Assembly: GCF_019837165.1 (NCBI RefSeq)
Contig: NZ_JAGYHC010000001.1
Coordinates: 930,001-994,000, forward strand
Direction of reading: 5' to 3'
Length of the DNA: 64,000 bases
Source: Virgibacillus sp. NKC19-3
Lineage (GTDB): Bacteria; Bacillota; Bacilli; Bacillales; Amphibacillaceae
Below the pieces are notes generated by a model. It did not search any database and had not been told where the DNA came from. It saw nothing but the letters and a program-made list of their open reading frames with translations. Below are positions 37,091 to 46,838 of the stretch, in pieces (position 1 is the stretch's first letter; every line of letters starts with the position of its first letter). Made by a program: the position numbers and the translations under genes.

Positions 37091-37734
37091 CATTGAAAAA
37101 TGATATACTAAAAGATTTACTCTTCAAGGTTGCTTTATATGACGTACTGGCAAGGCTCTTTTATTACATCGGCAGTTGAGTATTTTTACGCTGCCGAATT
37201 ATGTAATTTTATTCTGCCATAAACAGAAAGCAGAAGTTCAATAATTCTGGAACGCAAATCATATCACTTCCAGCAAAAGATTATGAACATCAACTGGAAC
37301 TTGGATAATCTATCGAACGACTCCACCAATTACGTCTCAAATTATTAGAAGCATTCCGGAATAAACTTAAAAGCATTTTGAAAGTTATTTTATTGTGAAC
37401 ATTGTTGTCAAAAAAAGTTGACAACATAGATAGCATTAAATTAACTTAGTGTTAAGTACTATTTCAAGGGGAAAGAAATGAAAACGATTAGCTAAAAAGC
37501 CCTTTTGGGTGAGAAAGCCCTTAAAACTTGAAAGGTATTGGGGCGATCATCAACGTTGTAACCGTTACCAGTAATTCTGAAAAGGAACATTGGCATTAGC
37601 TCTATGTTGAAAAACATGTGATTAATATCCCCAATGAAGATGATCTGTCTTATATTTCAGAGTAAGCCGGAACTGGTCTTCTAAAAGATATCATGTTTTA
37701 TAATTTATTTTCGGGGAGGGGGCGTATATAGAAC
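37091..37734. other. 644-bp region of gene debris and a possible pabA leader
   Basis: No intact gene. There is a hairpin CGGCAG/CTGCCG near 37169-37195, a startless frame fragment (SIERLHQLRLKLLEAFRNKLK) interrupted by stops, an inverted repeat GTTGTCAA/TTGACAAC at 37404-37425 whose right arm can serve as a -35 box, and a five-codon ORF (MKTIS) at about 37477 behind AAGGGGAAAG. Further down a frame reads KGIGAIINVVTVTSNSEKEHWH and NIPNEDDLSYISE with stops between, so a dead gene. Confidence 0.4.
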
Positions 37735-38325
37735 ATGATTTTAGTAATCGATAACTATGATTCTTTTACGTTTAATTTGGTCCAATACATTCAAAAAATT
37801 GGTAAAGATGTTATTGTTATTCGTAATAACCACGTTTCATTAGAAAATATTAAAGAGATGGAACCAGAATATATCCTTATTTCTCCTGGCCCTGGTAACC
37901 CTGATGATGCAGATATTTGCTTAGATGTTGTAAAAAGATTTCACCAAGAAATACCTATATTAGGTGTCTGCTTAGGACAGCAGATTATCGCACAAGCATT
38001 TGGTGGGAGGATTAGGAAAGCAAATAAACCAATGCATGGAAAAACTTCTCGAATCACCCATAATAATTGCTCTATTTTTCGTGACATTAAATCCCCCATC
38101 CAGGCGACAAGATATCATTCCTTAGTTGTGGACAATCATGGACTTCCCGAATGCTTAGAAATCACGGCAAGAAGTGAAGATGGAGAAATAATGGGAATAC
38201 GACATAAGCAGTATAATGTGGAAGGAGTTCAGTTCCATCCAGAATCAATTTTGACAGAAAAAGGATTAGAAATGCTAGAAAACTTCTTTATAAAAAATGC
38301 AAAGGAACATTCATATGTCATTTAA
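37735..38325 (+). CDS. pabA: Aminodeoxychorismate synthase, glutamine amidotransferase subunit
   Basis: Class I glutamine amidotransferase of 196 residues. It supplies ammonia to PabB for 4-amino-4-deoxychorismate in folate synthesis. Motifs: MILVIDNYDSFTFNLVQYI, ISPGPGNPDDAD, the nucleophile elbow GVCLGQQIIAQAFGG (Cys near residue 79) and the VEGVQFHPESILT motif with His-Glu. TrpG and PabA are close relatives and one protein can serve both; the pabB-pabC fusion directly downstream argues for folate. The ATG is 13 bases from a GGGGAGGGGG site. Its 3' end overlaps pabB by 11 bp. Confidence 0.93.
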   Translation: MILVIDNYDSFTFNLVQYIQKIGKDVIVIRNNHVSLENIKEMEPEYILISPGPGNPDDADICLDVVKRFHQEIPILGVCLGQQIIAQAFGGRIRKANKPMHGKTSRITHNNCSIFRDIKSPIQATRYHSLVVDNHGLPECLEITARSEDGEIMGIRHKQYNVEGVQFHPESILTEKGLEMLENFFIKNAKEHSYVI

Positions 38326-40054
38326 GGGAAAAGAAGCTTTATTATCATTTGAATTTGCCTCTTCAACGGGTGAAATTAAACCACTTACGTTTCAAAAGCT
38401 ATTAAAGGTGATCGCAGCTTATACGATGGAAGATGTATTGCCGAGTTTTCAACTTGTACAGGATGCTGTAAATAGTGGATATTATGCAGCTGGATTTCTT
38501 TCTTATGAAAGCGCTGCTGCTTTTGATTCCGCATATCAGATTAGAGATGGTAGTACGATGCCATTATTATGGTTTGGTATTTTTGAAGAACCAGAATTGA
38601 AGTTTCTCAAAAGCACTGGTTCTCATAACCTATCAAAATGGAAACCGAATGTAAGTCTTGATGAGTATCGTACTTCGATTAATTCTATTAAGGAATTCAT
38701 AGAAAATGGAGATACATATCAGATAAACTATACGATCCGCCTTCATTCTGAATTTGGTGGGGATGATAGTAGTTTGTTTGAACAAATGAAAAGAGGACAG
38801 GATTCTAATTACTGTGCTTATATAAATACCGGAGATCATTCTATTTTGTCTGCATCACCAGAATTGTTTTTTCATTTAGATGGAAATAGAATTACTACCC
38901 GACCGATGAAGGGTACAATCAAAAGAGGAAAAACATATGAAGAGGATGAGGTAAACGCGAATTGGCTTTATCATTCCGAAAAAAATCGATCAGAAAATCT
39001 TATGATTGTTGATTTGTTGCGGAATGATTTAGGTATGATTGCTGAAACGGGATCCGTAAATGTCCCCAAATTATTTGAAGTGGAGCGTTATCCGACAGTT
39101 CATCAAATGACATCAACGGTAACAGCTACGCTTACAGATGACACCGACTTTGTAGATGTTTTTAAGGCCTTGTTTCCATGTGGATCGATTACGGGTGCGC
39201 CTAAGGTTAATACGATGAAATTTATTGCAGATTTGGAAACAATACCACGAGATGTGTATTGTGGAGCAATTGGTTATATAACTCCGGAGAAAGAAGCCAT
39301 TTTTAATGTACCCATCAGAACTGTAGTCATCGAGCAAGAGACAGGGAAAGCAACTTATGGTGTTGGAGGTGGTATTACATGGGACTCTACTTCACAAAAT
39401 GAATACCATGAAATCCTAGCAAAATCCAGTGTCCTTGAGGAAAATAGACCAGAATTTCAACTACTGGAGAGTTTTCTTTTAAACGAAGGTGACTATTTCT
39501 TAATGGAAGAACATCTTCATCGTCTGAAAAAATCAGCAAAGTACTTTGACTTCCAATTTCACTTGGAGGACATTCAGAAGACATTGGATGACTTTGCCGA
39601 GCAAAATGGTCATGGTCTGATAAAGGTTCGTTTTTTATTAGATAAAAGCGGAGAAATGACAATCGAAGGGCAACAGATAACTCAATCAAAGGCACCTTTA
39701 AAAGTTATTCTTGCTGATGAAGCCGTTGATCAGAACAATCCATTTTTATACCATAAAACGACAAATAGAGAAGTCTATTCTCCATTCCAAAAGAAAAACG
39801 CATCTGAAGTTTTACTTTGGAATGAAGCAGGAGAATTGACGGAATTCACCACTGGAAATGTTGTTCTAGAAAAAGATGGTAAATTATGGACACCACCTGT
39901 GGATTGTGGATTACTAGCTGGTACATTTCGTGAAAGGTTAATCAAGCAAAACAAAATTCATGAAAAAACACTATATGTATCTGATTTAAAAAGATGCACA
40001 AAATTATGGTTTATCAATAGTATACGAAAATGGGTAGATGTAGAGTTAGTATAG
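38315..40054 (+). CDS. pabBC: PabB-PabC fusion: aminodeoxychorismate synthase I and lyase
   Basis: A 579-residue fusion. Residues about 1-380 are the chorismate-binding PabB domain: GDTYQINYTIRLHSEF, SPELFFHLDGNRITTRPMKGTIKRGK, RSENLMIVDLLRNDLG, FPCGSITGAPK and the late YGVGGGITWDS. Residues about 385-579 are a PLP-dependent 4-amino-4-deoxychorismate lyase (class IV aminotransferase fold): ESFLLNEGDYFLMEEHLHRLKKSA, ending with NEAGELTEFTTGNVVLEKDGKLWTPPVDCGLLAGTFRERLI. Together they turn chorismate into p-aminobenzoate with PabA. Start at 38315 follows AAAGGAA and overlaps pabA, so translation is coupled. Such fusions occur in various bacteria. Confidence 0.92.
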   Translation: MSFKGKEALLSFEFASSTGEIKPLTFQKLLKVIAAYTMEDVLPSFQLVQDAVNSGYYAAGFLSYESAAAFDSAYQIRDGSTMPLLWFGIFEEPELKFLKSTGSHNLSKWKPNVSLDEYRTSINSIKEFIENGDTYQINYTIRLHSEFGGDDSSLFEQMKRGQDSNYCAYINTGDHSILSASPELFFHLDGNRITTRPMKGTIKRGKTYEEDEVNANWLYHSEKNRSENLMIVDLLRNDLGMIAETGSVNVPKLFEVERYPTVHQMTSTVTATLTDDTDFVDVFKALFPCGSITGAPKVNTMKFIADLETIPRDVYCGAIGYITPEKEAIFNVPIRTVVIEQETGKATYGVGGGITWDSTSQNEYHEILAKSSVLEENRPEFQLLESFLLNEGDYFLMEEHLHRLKKSAKYFDFQFHLEDIQKTLDDFAEQNGHGLIKVRFLLDKSGEMTIEGQQITQSKAPLKVILADEAVDQNNPFLYHKTTNREVYSPFQKKNASEVLLWNEAGELTEFTTGNVVLEKDGKLWTPPVDCGLLAGTFRERLIKQNKIHEKTLYVSDLKRCTKLWFINSIRKWVDVELV

Positions 40055-40257
40055 AGATAAACATGGAATTAATGCAATGAAAAGGAAAGAAAATAGAACC
40101 AGACATCTTTCCAATGATTTGATCGAAGTAACTTGTAAACTGAAGGATTTTGTTGACGAGTTGATATACCCATTTTTTAAATGATATGATTATTTGAACT
40201 TTATAAATGCGTGTTTTAACTCTGTTGTCTTTAGAGGTGGTGTGCGGTTTTATTATT

Positions 40258-40297
40258 AAAAGTGTCAAGGAATTATATTTTCCTTGACACTTTTGCT
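40258..40297 (+). terminator. Rho-independent terminator after pabBC
   Basis: 15-bp perfect arms (40258-40272 and 40280-40294) ending in a T tract. It separates pabBC from the following SDR gene; the 280-bp gap holds nothing else clear. Confidence 0.85.
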
Positions 40298-40334
40298 GAA
40301 AAAAAGTAAATAAAGGTAAAGGGGGTATATGATA

Positions 40335-41081
40335 ATGACAAATCAAATGAAGCGTTTTGAGAACAAAGTGGCGCTGGTGACAGGCGGGCGTTCAGGGATT
40401 GGACGAGCCATTTCCCGCCGGTTGCATGCCGAAGGAGCGACCGTGATCACTGCTCAGCGTGGCGAGGACGAGGAATTTGACTGGATAACGGCAGACTTTT
40501 CCGACCCGCATGCACCGGAGCGGATCGTTGCAGAAGTCATTGCCCGAACAGGTCGACTTGATGTGCTAGTTAACAACGCGGGAATGATGATGGAAGCCAG
40601 TATCGAAGAAATGAGCCCTGAGGATTGGCAACGTAACCTCAACGTGAATCTGACGGCTCCTTTTCTGTTGATTCGCGCAGCGCTGCCTTACCTGCGCAAG
40701 ACGCAAGGCAGCATCGTCAATACTGGATCGACGGAAGGGTTAGCGGCCAACCCTGATCATGCAGCCTACGCCGCCTCCAAGGCCGGGCTTCATGGGCTGA
40801 CCCGTTCGGTTGCGGTGGATCACGGCCAAGAAGGTATTCGTTGCAATGCGGTAGCACCCGGTTGGATCGACACCGATCTGAATCTTGATTTTATCGAAAG
40901 CGCATCTGATGCAGCGGCGTTTCGACGCGACATTGGTCGCATCCATCCTGTAGCCAGGACAGGTACCCCTGAAGAGGTAGCAGCGCTCGTTGCCTTTCTC
41001 GCCGCCGATGAAGCTGGATTTATCACGGGGCAAGTCTATACAGTGGATGGCGGAAGGACGGCCAAGTTAAGCCTCCCTTGA
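40335..41081 (+). CDS. SDR-family oxidoreductase of foreign composition
   Basis: A 248-residue classical SDR. Motifs: [16 protein letters not shown] (cofactor loop near residues 13-24), VNNAG near 87, NTGSTEGLA (catalytic serine), [14 protein letters not shown] (Tyr and Lys near 151-155), and [11 protein letters not shown]. Arg after the second strand (TAQRGED) favours NADP(H). Codon use is richer in G and C (GCC, CGG, CTG) than its neighbours, suggesting recent transfer. ATG 40335 follows AAAGGGGG at 9 bases; the ATG at 40329 is too close to it. Substrate is unknown. Confidence 0.88.
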   Translation: MTNQMKRFENKVALVTGGRSGIGRAISRRLHAEGATVITAQRGEDEEFDWITADFSDPHAPERIVAEVIARTGRLDVLVNNAGMMMEASIEEMSPEDWQRNLNVNLTAPFLLIRAALPYLRKTQGSIVNTGSTEGLAANPDHAAYAASKAGLHGLTRSVAVDHGQEGIRCNAVAPGWIDTDLNLDFIESASDAAAFRRDIGRIHPVARTGTPEEVAALVAFLAADEAGFITGQVYTVDGGRTAKLSLP

Positions 41082-41147
41082 ACAGGGGTATAAAAATAAA
41101 CGAAAACACGAGTGTTGCGTATTTTTTAAAAAGAAGGTGTGAGCACA

Positions 41148-41720
41148 ATGGAAATCAAAAATCTGACTGTATTCTGTGGTTCAAGTGCAGGTACAGATGA
41201 TATTTATATAGAAAATGCAGAAACGTTTGGAGAAGCGTTAGCTAACAAAAATAAGACGTTGATTTATGGTGGAGCCCAAGTTGGATGTATGGGTGCATTG
41301 GCTAACACATCGTTACATCATGGGGGTAGTGTCGTAGGCGTGATCCCGCAAAAGCTAAAGAATGTGGAAATCGCGCATGAGCAATTAACCCAGCTTCATG
41401 TCGTTGAAACCATGCACGAGCGCAAATCGAAAATGGCGGACTTAGCGGATGGATTTGTCGCTCTGCCTGGAGGTGCAGGAACACTAGAAGAATGGTTTGA
41501 AGTCTTTACCTGGGCGCAACTCGGTTATCACGCTAAGCCCTGTGGGTTACTCAACGTCAACCATTTTTTCGATCCATTAATAGCGATGTTAGATCACACG
41601 ATTGAGCAAGGATTTATGAATGAGGATTATCGACAAATGCTACTTATTGATTCGGATCCCAACGCGTTACTGGAGAAAATGGATGCCTATACGCCGAACT
41701 ATGCAGTGAAATGGACGTAA
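41148..41720 (+). CDS. LOG-family nucleotide phosphoribohydrolase
   Basis: A 190-residue LOG (TIGR00730) family protein. These enzymes hydrolyse nucleoside 5'-monophosphates, including cytokinin riboside monophosphates in plants and some bacteria. Key motifs are VFCGSSAGTD, LIYGGAQVGCMGALA, MHERKSKMADLADGFVALPGGAGTLEEWFEVFTWAQLG, where the MHERK and PGGxGTxxE residues form the active site. Length is normal (B. subtilis YvdD is about 190). ATG 41148 follows AAGAAGG; a GTG three codons earlier is adjacent to it. Physiological substrate unknown. Confidence 0.9.
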   Translation: MEIKNLTVFCGSSAGTDDIYIENAETFGEALANKNKTLIYGGAQVGCMGALANTSLHHGGSVVGVIPQKLKNVEIAHEQLTQLHVVETMHERKSKMADLADGFVALPGGAGTLEEWFEVFTWAQLGYHAKPCGLLNVNHFFDPLIAMLDHTIEQGFMNEDYRQMLLIDSDPNALLEKMDAYTPNYAVKWT

Positions 41721-42282
41721 CTTATTTCGTTTATACGTCAACGAACTGGAATCCGAAACGATATAGAACTTGAACGATGATATAATAAAAATGAAGATAT
41801 TCTCATAAAAAAAGTTGATATGATTAAATTATTATTGACAATGAAATGTTAAGCGTTTGTTGCTTATTTTACCAAAAGTTGGGAGGGGTACATTTGTATG
41901 TAGAAAATGTATTTTTAAATGAAGCAAATAAATTAAAAAATCAATTAGATAAAAAAGACCTCTTCCAAGCAAAATGGTAACAGATTTGAAGGCGGATTTT
42001 AATGTGAAAAAAGTGTAAAAATCAGATTATCCGTATAAACACTGGATTTACAAATGCTTTTCAAGGATAAAACAATCCTTTTTACCACTTAATTACTACT
42101 TTGGGATGAATCTTGATACGATGAAATATCTTAGGAAAGTGAAGAACAATAAAAGATACTTCCTTTATGAACATTAAATATGAAATAGATAGACACTTCA
42201 AATCGAGGTGTCTATTTTTTATGTAATTATTTTGAAACAGACAGTTGTTGTAACCAAAATTAAATGAAAAGGAGAACGCCCC
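41721..42282. other. 562-bp region without a clear gene
   Basis: A 28-codon ORF at 41894-41980 starts with TTG behind GGGAGGGG (product LYVENVFLNEANKLKNQLDK, then a short tail) and could be the beginning of a truncated gene. The remainder is AT-rich debris ending in a terminator at 42189-42220. Confidence 0.35.
42189..42220 (+). terminator. Rho-independent terminator
   Basis: ATAGACAC (42189-42196) pairs with GTGTCTAT (42208-42215), followed by a T run. Confidence 0.8.
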
Positions 42283-42486
42283 ATGATGTCTATGAATGAA
42301 CAGGAAATATACGAAGATAAGGTCTTGGAATGGATTGAAGATCATTTCATTATGAATGAGGTTGAAATTGAAGATTATCCATTTTTTCTTCATGGAAAAT
42401 TGGTGCGTGATAAACAAGGTGAAACAATGGTTGTATTTTGGTGTGTAATTTATGGACGAGTAGATTATCGTTTTCAAAACGCATAA
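42283..42486 (+). CDS. Hypothetical 67-residue acidic protein
   Basis: Small soluble protein starting MMSMNEQEIYEDKVLEWIED, with a central EVEIEDYPFFLHGKLVRDKQGETMVVFWCVIYGRVDYRF that looks like a compact beta-sheet. I do not recognise a family. The AAAAGGAGAACGCCCC site upstream is good; several closely spaced methionines (codons 1, 2, 4) leave the exact start open. It lies upstream of a relic of an integrative element but its link to that is unclear. Confidence 0.55.
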   Translation: MMSMNEQEIYEDKVLEWIEDHFIMNEVEIEDYPFFLHGKLVRDKQGETMVVFWCVIYGRVDYRFQNA

Positions 42487-42593
42487 GAAGTGATGAATCA
42501 TGCAGACGTTTAGCCCTCGTTCCCCTCCTACTCCCTTTATGTCTAATTATGAACCATGAATTAAAAACTAAAACAAGAAAAGAGGTCTGTATC

Positions 42594-42855
42594 ATGGAAT
42601 TAAAATATGTGATTCCCAATATGGAAAAAACATTTTGAAACTTAGAATATGCAGGAGAAGGCAAGGTTGAACAGCGGCGAATCAATGGAGTGCAAAAGGC
42701 TTTTACCCAGTAAAAAGGTAAGAGGCTTTTTTTTCTTCAACGTAAAGATTTTTTATCCAAGTAGGGATGGAAGATGGGAGCATGCTGTCGGATTACAGAT
42801 AGCATTGGATGACATTGAATTTCTCATTAGTAGCTATTTTTATTACGATATATAA
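42594..42855 (+). pseudogene. Relic of an ICE gene of the YdcP/DUF961 type
   Basis: Starting at an ATG with AAAGAGGTC upstream, the frame reads MELKYVIPNMEKTF, a stop, then NLEYAGEGKVEQRRINGVQKA and another stop. This is the N-terminal signature of DUF961 proteins (YdcP of ICEBs1, Orf22/23 of Tn916: MEKTFGxLEFAG...VQRRxNG). A downstream frame (FFFNVKIFYPSRDGRWEHAV, ending at 42855) may be a rearranged remainder. Internal stops show it is dead. Confidence 0.55.
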
Positions 42856-42908
42856 ACGTAGACGATATCTATTGTTGATAACTAGATACCGTCTACCATT
42901 TAAGCAAA

Positions 42909-43418
42909 TTATTTCAGTAATTCTAGTGCTTCACGATTGAAAGCAGGTAGGTCATCTGGCGTTCTGCTTGTCACAAGATTACCATCGACAACCACTTCCT
43001 CATCTTTAACGACAGCTCCTGCATTCTCTAAGTCTTTTCGCACAGAAACAAAGCTTGTTAATTCTTTGCCTTTTAATGCGTCTGTCTCTACTAAGAACTG
43101 AGGACCGTGACAGATGGCAAATACTGGTTTTTTCGCTTCCATAAATGCTTTTGCGAAGTCACCATTTTTTGGATTAATACGGAGTAGGTCAGGAGAGAAT
43201 CCACCAGGAACTAATAATGCATCATAGTCGCTTGCATTCACTTCTTCAATTCCTTTATCTGCTTTAAGTTCATCTCCATTTTTACCTTTAATGGTTTTGC
43301 CTGCTTCATCACTAATAATTTCCACTGTATGACCAGCATCTTTATAAGCTTTGACAGGATCTGTTAATTCTATTTCTTCTACCATGTCGGTTACAATTAC
43401 GGCAATTTTTTTAGTCAT
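42909..43418 (-). CDS. DJ-1/PfpI-family protein
   Basis: A 169-residue PfpI/YfkM-type protein. The nucleophile elbow is AICHGPQFL (Cys about residue 103), with His following, and a glutamate near the N-terminus (VEEIELTDP). The LLVPGGFSPDLLR segment and final TSRTPDDLPAFNREAL are typical. Bacterial members include general-stress proteins and deglycases acting on methylglyoxal adducts; activity is debated. The start has AAAGGGGGAATT upstream. Monocistronic. Confidence 0.9.
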   Translation of the reverse strand: MTKKIAVIVTDMVEEIELTDPVKAYKDAGHTVEIISDEAGKTIKGKNGDELKADKGIEEVNASDYDALLVPGGFSPDLLRINPKNGDFAKAFMEAKKPVFAICHGPQFLVETDALKGKELTSFVSVRKDLENAGAVVKDEEVVVDGNLVTSRTPDDLPAFNREALELLK

Positions 43419-43613
43419 TTTTAATTCCCCCTTTAATAATGCTACCGTAATGATAGCGAATATGTTTCGATCTGTAAAGAACGCTGCTTTTATGCATATT
43501 AATGACGTGTAATTACTTCCAGATCAATTATACTGCTATAGAAATATGGAGTTGCATACATTCGCTATCACATGTATAATGTTATGTCCGTTAAAAAAAG
43601 GAGGGCGCCCGTG

Positions 43614-46051
43614 ATGACAGAATGGATACATATTGCACATGCGAATGAACACAACTTAAAAGACGTTAGCGTGAAAATCCCAAAACGTCAATTGAGTGTG
43701 ATAACTGGAGTTTCTGGATCAGGTAAGTCTACGCTTGCACACGATATTCTCTACAAAGAATCTCAACGACAATATATAGAGGCAATGGGGATCCAAGGTG
43801 TAGAAAAGGCAAATGTTGCTCATATCAATGGGATTTCCCCAGCAATAGGTATAAAGCAGAAAGAAACGTCATCAAATCCTCGTTCGACAGTCGGAACGAA
43901 AACTGCGATGTACACGAGTTTGCGTATGATTTATGAGAAACTTGGTGTCCATCCATGTCCAAACTGTAAGAAAAACGTCAATCCCATTCAGGCTATGGAA
44001 GAAACCGAACATAGAGATGGATATTTTACCGTTTTTCAAATTTGTCCACATTGTGATCATAAGTATAAAAAATTCACACGAAGCCATTTTTCGTACAACA
44101 CCATGGAGGGTGCTTGCCCACAATGTAAAGGACTGGGTAAAATTGTTCAAATTAATAAAGCCATATTATTCAATATGGAATTGTCTATAGAAAACGGCGC
44201 AGTAACATCATGGGGGATAGCGGTCGTTATTTTGAGTATCAAGTCGATAATATCAAAAGAGCAATGAACTATTACGATGTGCCAATGGAACAACATACAC
44301 CCCTTAAACATTATCATGCGTTACAATTTGCTTTACTTTGTTATGGTACAAGCAGTGAAGAAGTACGAAGGCTTACAGATAAAAAAGAGCCAAAAACAGT
44401 AAGTGAAGGTAAATTCGAAGGTGTCATGACAAATCTTTGGCGGAAATATCAAGAAAAAAACGGCGATATGGGGAAAGAATCTATCTTTTTTTATAGTGAT
44501 ACGTGCCCCGGCTGTAATGGTACGAAACTCACCGAACCAAGTCGTCACGTTAAAGTAATGGATCGTTCCATCACAGATATTGCCACATTGGATTTAGAGC
44601 AATTATTAGAATGGGTCAATGCCTGTAGATCCAACTTCACCAGTGAGGAACTTTCTTCTGTTGATGTCTATATTCGTGATATAGAAACAAAATTGAAACG
44701 TATCAAACGTTTAGGTCTAGGCTATCTTACGTTGGAACGCGGGACAAATACCTTATCTGGTGGAGAAAGTCAGCGGATACGATTATCTGCCATCTTAGAT
44801 TCAGACTTAACGGATGTTGTTTATATTATCGATGAACCAACAGCTAGCCTTCATGCCAAAGATACGGAGGGAATCATCGATATCATGAAAAAACTGCGAG
44901 ATAAAGGGAACACCGTTCTTGTGATTGAACATAATACAGATGTTATGAGAGAAGCTGACTATGTTATTGAAATTGGGCCTAAAGCTGGCCGGTTCGGTGG
45001 CCGATTAATTGGTACAGGAACATTAGAGGACCTGAAAAATAACGAAGAATCGCTGACCAAAGACTATATTTCAACTAGCAGCCAACCTAAGCGAAACGTT
45101 AGACAAGCTGGGGAAACGCCAATTCATGTTGAACAAGCCACACGTCACAATCTTGCCTCTGTAAGTGTAACGATGCCAACCGAATCTCTTGTAAGTATAA
45201 CAGGTGTTTCAGGATCAGGGAAGTCGTCACTTATCTTTGATGTGGTAGGAGAGCAAGCTAGCAATGTTGCTGGATTGGAGCAATTTGATGAAATCATATC
45301 TATGAATCAAGCAACCATTACCAAGATGAAACGCTCCAATGTGGCAACCTATACGAATGTATTCACGGACATTCGAAATGTTTTCGCCAAACTTGAAGAA
45401 AGCATTGCACAAGGTCTTACAGCGAAACATTTTTCATTCAATACGAGCGGCGGGCGTTGCGAGACTTGTGAAGGGCTTGGCTATGTCATGAGTAACATGT
45501 TATTTTTTAATGATATGGAAGTTGTCTGCCCAACGTGTAAAGGCAAGCGTTTTAAAGAAAGCATCCTTCATATCACGTACAATGATTATAATATAAATGA
45601 TTGCCTGGAGTGCACTATTGAAGAAGCATTAGATATTTTTTATGATGAAACGAAAATCCATCACGTACTTCATCTATTAACTGAAATTGGCTTGGGTTAT
45701 TTAAAACTTGGTCAATCCCTTACAACATTATCCGGTGGGGAAGGGCAACGGTTAAAGCTATCAACTTCCTTACGAAAGAAAACAAAGCAAAAGAGTCTGT
45801 TCTTAGTAGACGAACCATCAACAGGTCTGCACCCTTATGACATTCACTATTTGTTAGAATTATTTAATCGGTTAATTGATAAGGGAAACACCATTATGAT
45901 GGTAGAGCATAATATTCATATGATTCATGCGAGTGATTGGGTTGTTGATCTTGGCCCAGAAGGTGGTGTCAAGGGAGGGCATATTATTGCGGAAGGAACA
46001 CCAAATGACATAAAGGCGAATCAATCATCTGTGACAGGAAGATATTTATAA
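43614..46051 (+). pseudogene. UvrA-like ABC ATPase gene with a one-base frameshift in a G tract
   Basis: Two overlapping frames (to 44267 and from about 44210) together encode about 812 residues of a UvrA-like excinuclease subunit. The first has Walker A GVSGSGKSTLAHDILY and zinc-ribbon cysteines (CPNC, CPHC, CPQC); the second has LSGGESQRIRL, DEPTASLH, a second GVSGSGKSS, a CETCEGLGY/CPTCKGKRF zinc module, LSGGEGQRL and DEPSTGLHPYD. The frame breaks at a run of five G (44212-44216); a sixth G would rejoin TSWG to DSGRYFEY without loss. The shorter length than UvrA (about 950) fits the UvrA2/DrrC-like branch linked to drug tolerance. The break could be an assembly error, a real mutation or slippage. 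Start ATG follows AAAAGGAGGG. Confidence 0.8.
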
Positions 46052-46052
46052 C

Positions 46053-46093
46053 AACAAGCAGCCCATGTAGGAAGGTAACATGGGCTGCTTGTT
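46053..46093 (+). terminator. Strong terminator after the UvrA-like gene
   Basis: 15-bp exact arms AACAAGCAGCCCATG (46053-46067) and its complement (46079-46093). The T tract is short. Confidence 0.75.
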
Positions 46094-46216
46094 CGTGTGC
46101 CAGGTATGCACGGATTCTCTTGTCTCGACTTACTTGAGAAACAAATTTAGCTATACACTATTTCAATTTGGAAAACTAGTAAAAAGCTTATCTCCATTTT
46201 TTCTTTATGTGTTGAT

Positions 46217-46516
46217 TTAATGATCCCGTTCATTCTGATCACGAAAATATTCAAAAATAGGTTGTAGGTTGCTAATCGCCTCTTCCTCAATATCACTAAT
46301 ATTTACGATGGAATAATCCAGCAACATGATTAATGATTTTAGCTTCCTTTGCATTATACCTTCTTTCATCATGAAAGATGCAGCATCCGAATGAAATTGC
46401 ATTTTTTCAACAAATTCCTTCAAAAATTCTAACGCCCCATAGGCAATTTCGGTTTCTGATTTAATTTGTATCAGTTGACTATCCAATTCAAACGCAAGGT
46501 CCCGGTACTTTTCCAT
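46217..46516 (-). CDS. Hypothetical 99-residue helical protein divergent from an XRE regulator
   Basis: A soluble, mostly helical protein (LAFELDSQLIQIKSETEIAYGALEFLKEFVEKMQF, then KLKSLIMLLDYSIVNISDIEEEAI). I do not recognise the family. Ribosome site AAAAAGGAGAGGTG is excellent. A 20-bp palindrome identical in its arms to one in front of the neighbouring XRE gene lies about 73 bp upstream, so both are likely co-regulated by that XRE protein. Confidence 0.65.
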   Translation of the reverse strand: MEKYRDLAFELDSQLIQIKSETEIAYGALEFLKEFVEKMQFHSDAASFMMKEGIMQRKLKSLIMLLDYSIVNISDIEEEAISNLQPIFEYFRDQNERDH

Positions 46517-46588
46517 GAATACACCTCTCCTTTTTAAAATGGTTGCTTTTCTACGCTGGTAATGTTTGCATAACCTTACATTCGTCTA

Positions 46589-46608
46589 TTGGTTGATATA
46601 TCAACCAA
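46589..46608. promoter_or_regulatory. Palindromic operator, copy 1
   Basis: TTGGTTGATATATCAACCAA is a perfect 20-bp palindrome. The 6-bp arms TGGTTG/CAACCA with a 6-bp centre recur at 46746-46763. Confidence 0.65.
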
Positions 46609-46745
46609 AAGGAGTAAAATATAACCCCATATGATGTAAGCAAATAGGGACGGGTTAAGCTTTATTCGTATGAAAGCTCATACTTTCCATGTTAAAACAA
46701 TTTCACCTTCCTCTGCGATATATTTAATGTAAGTATAAACATGAA

Positions 46746-46763
46746 TGGTTGTAATGTCAACCA
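46746..46763. promoter_or_regulatory. Palindromic operator, copy 2
   Basis: TGGTTGTAATGTCAACCA carries the same arms and spacing as copy 1. It lies about 75 bp ahead of the XRE start codon. Confidence 0.6.
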
Positions 46764-46838
46764 AAAAACAAAAACTGTTTGCTATATAAACCAATATACA
46801 GTAAAATGAAGAAACAAATGAAAAAAAGAGGGTATACC

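Noticed and set aside
37478-37493. ATGAAAACGATTAGCT as a CcpA (cre) site
   Set aside because: It misses two conserved right-half positions and has no symmetric arm.
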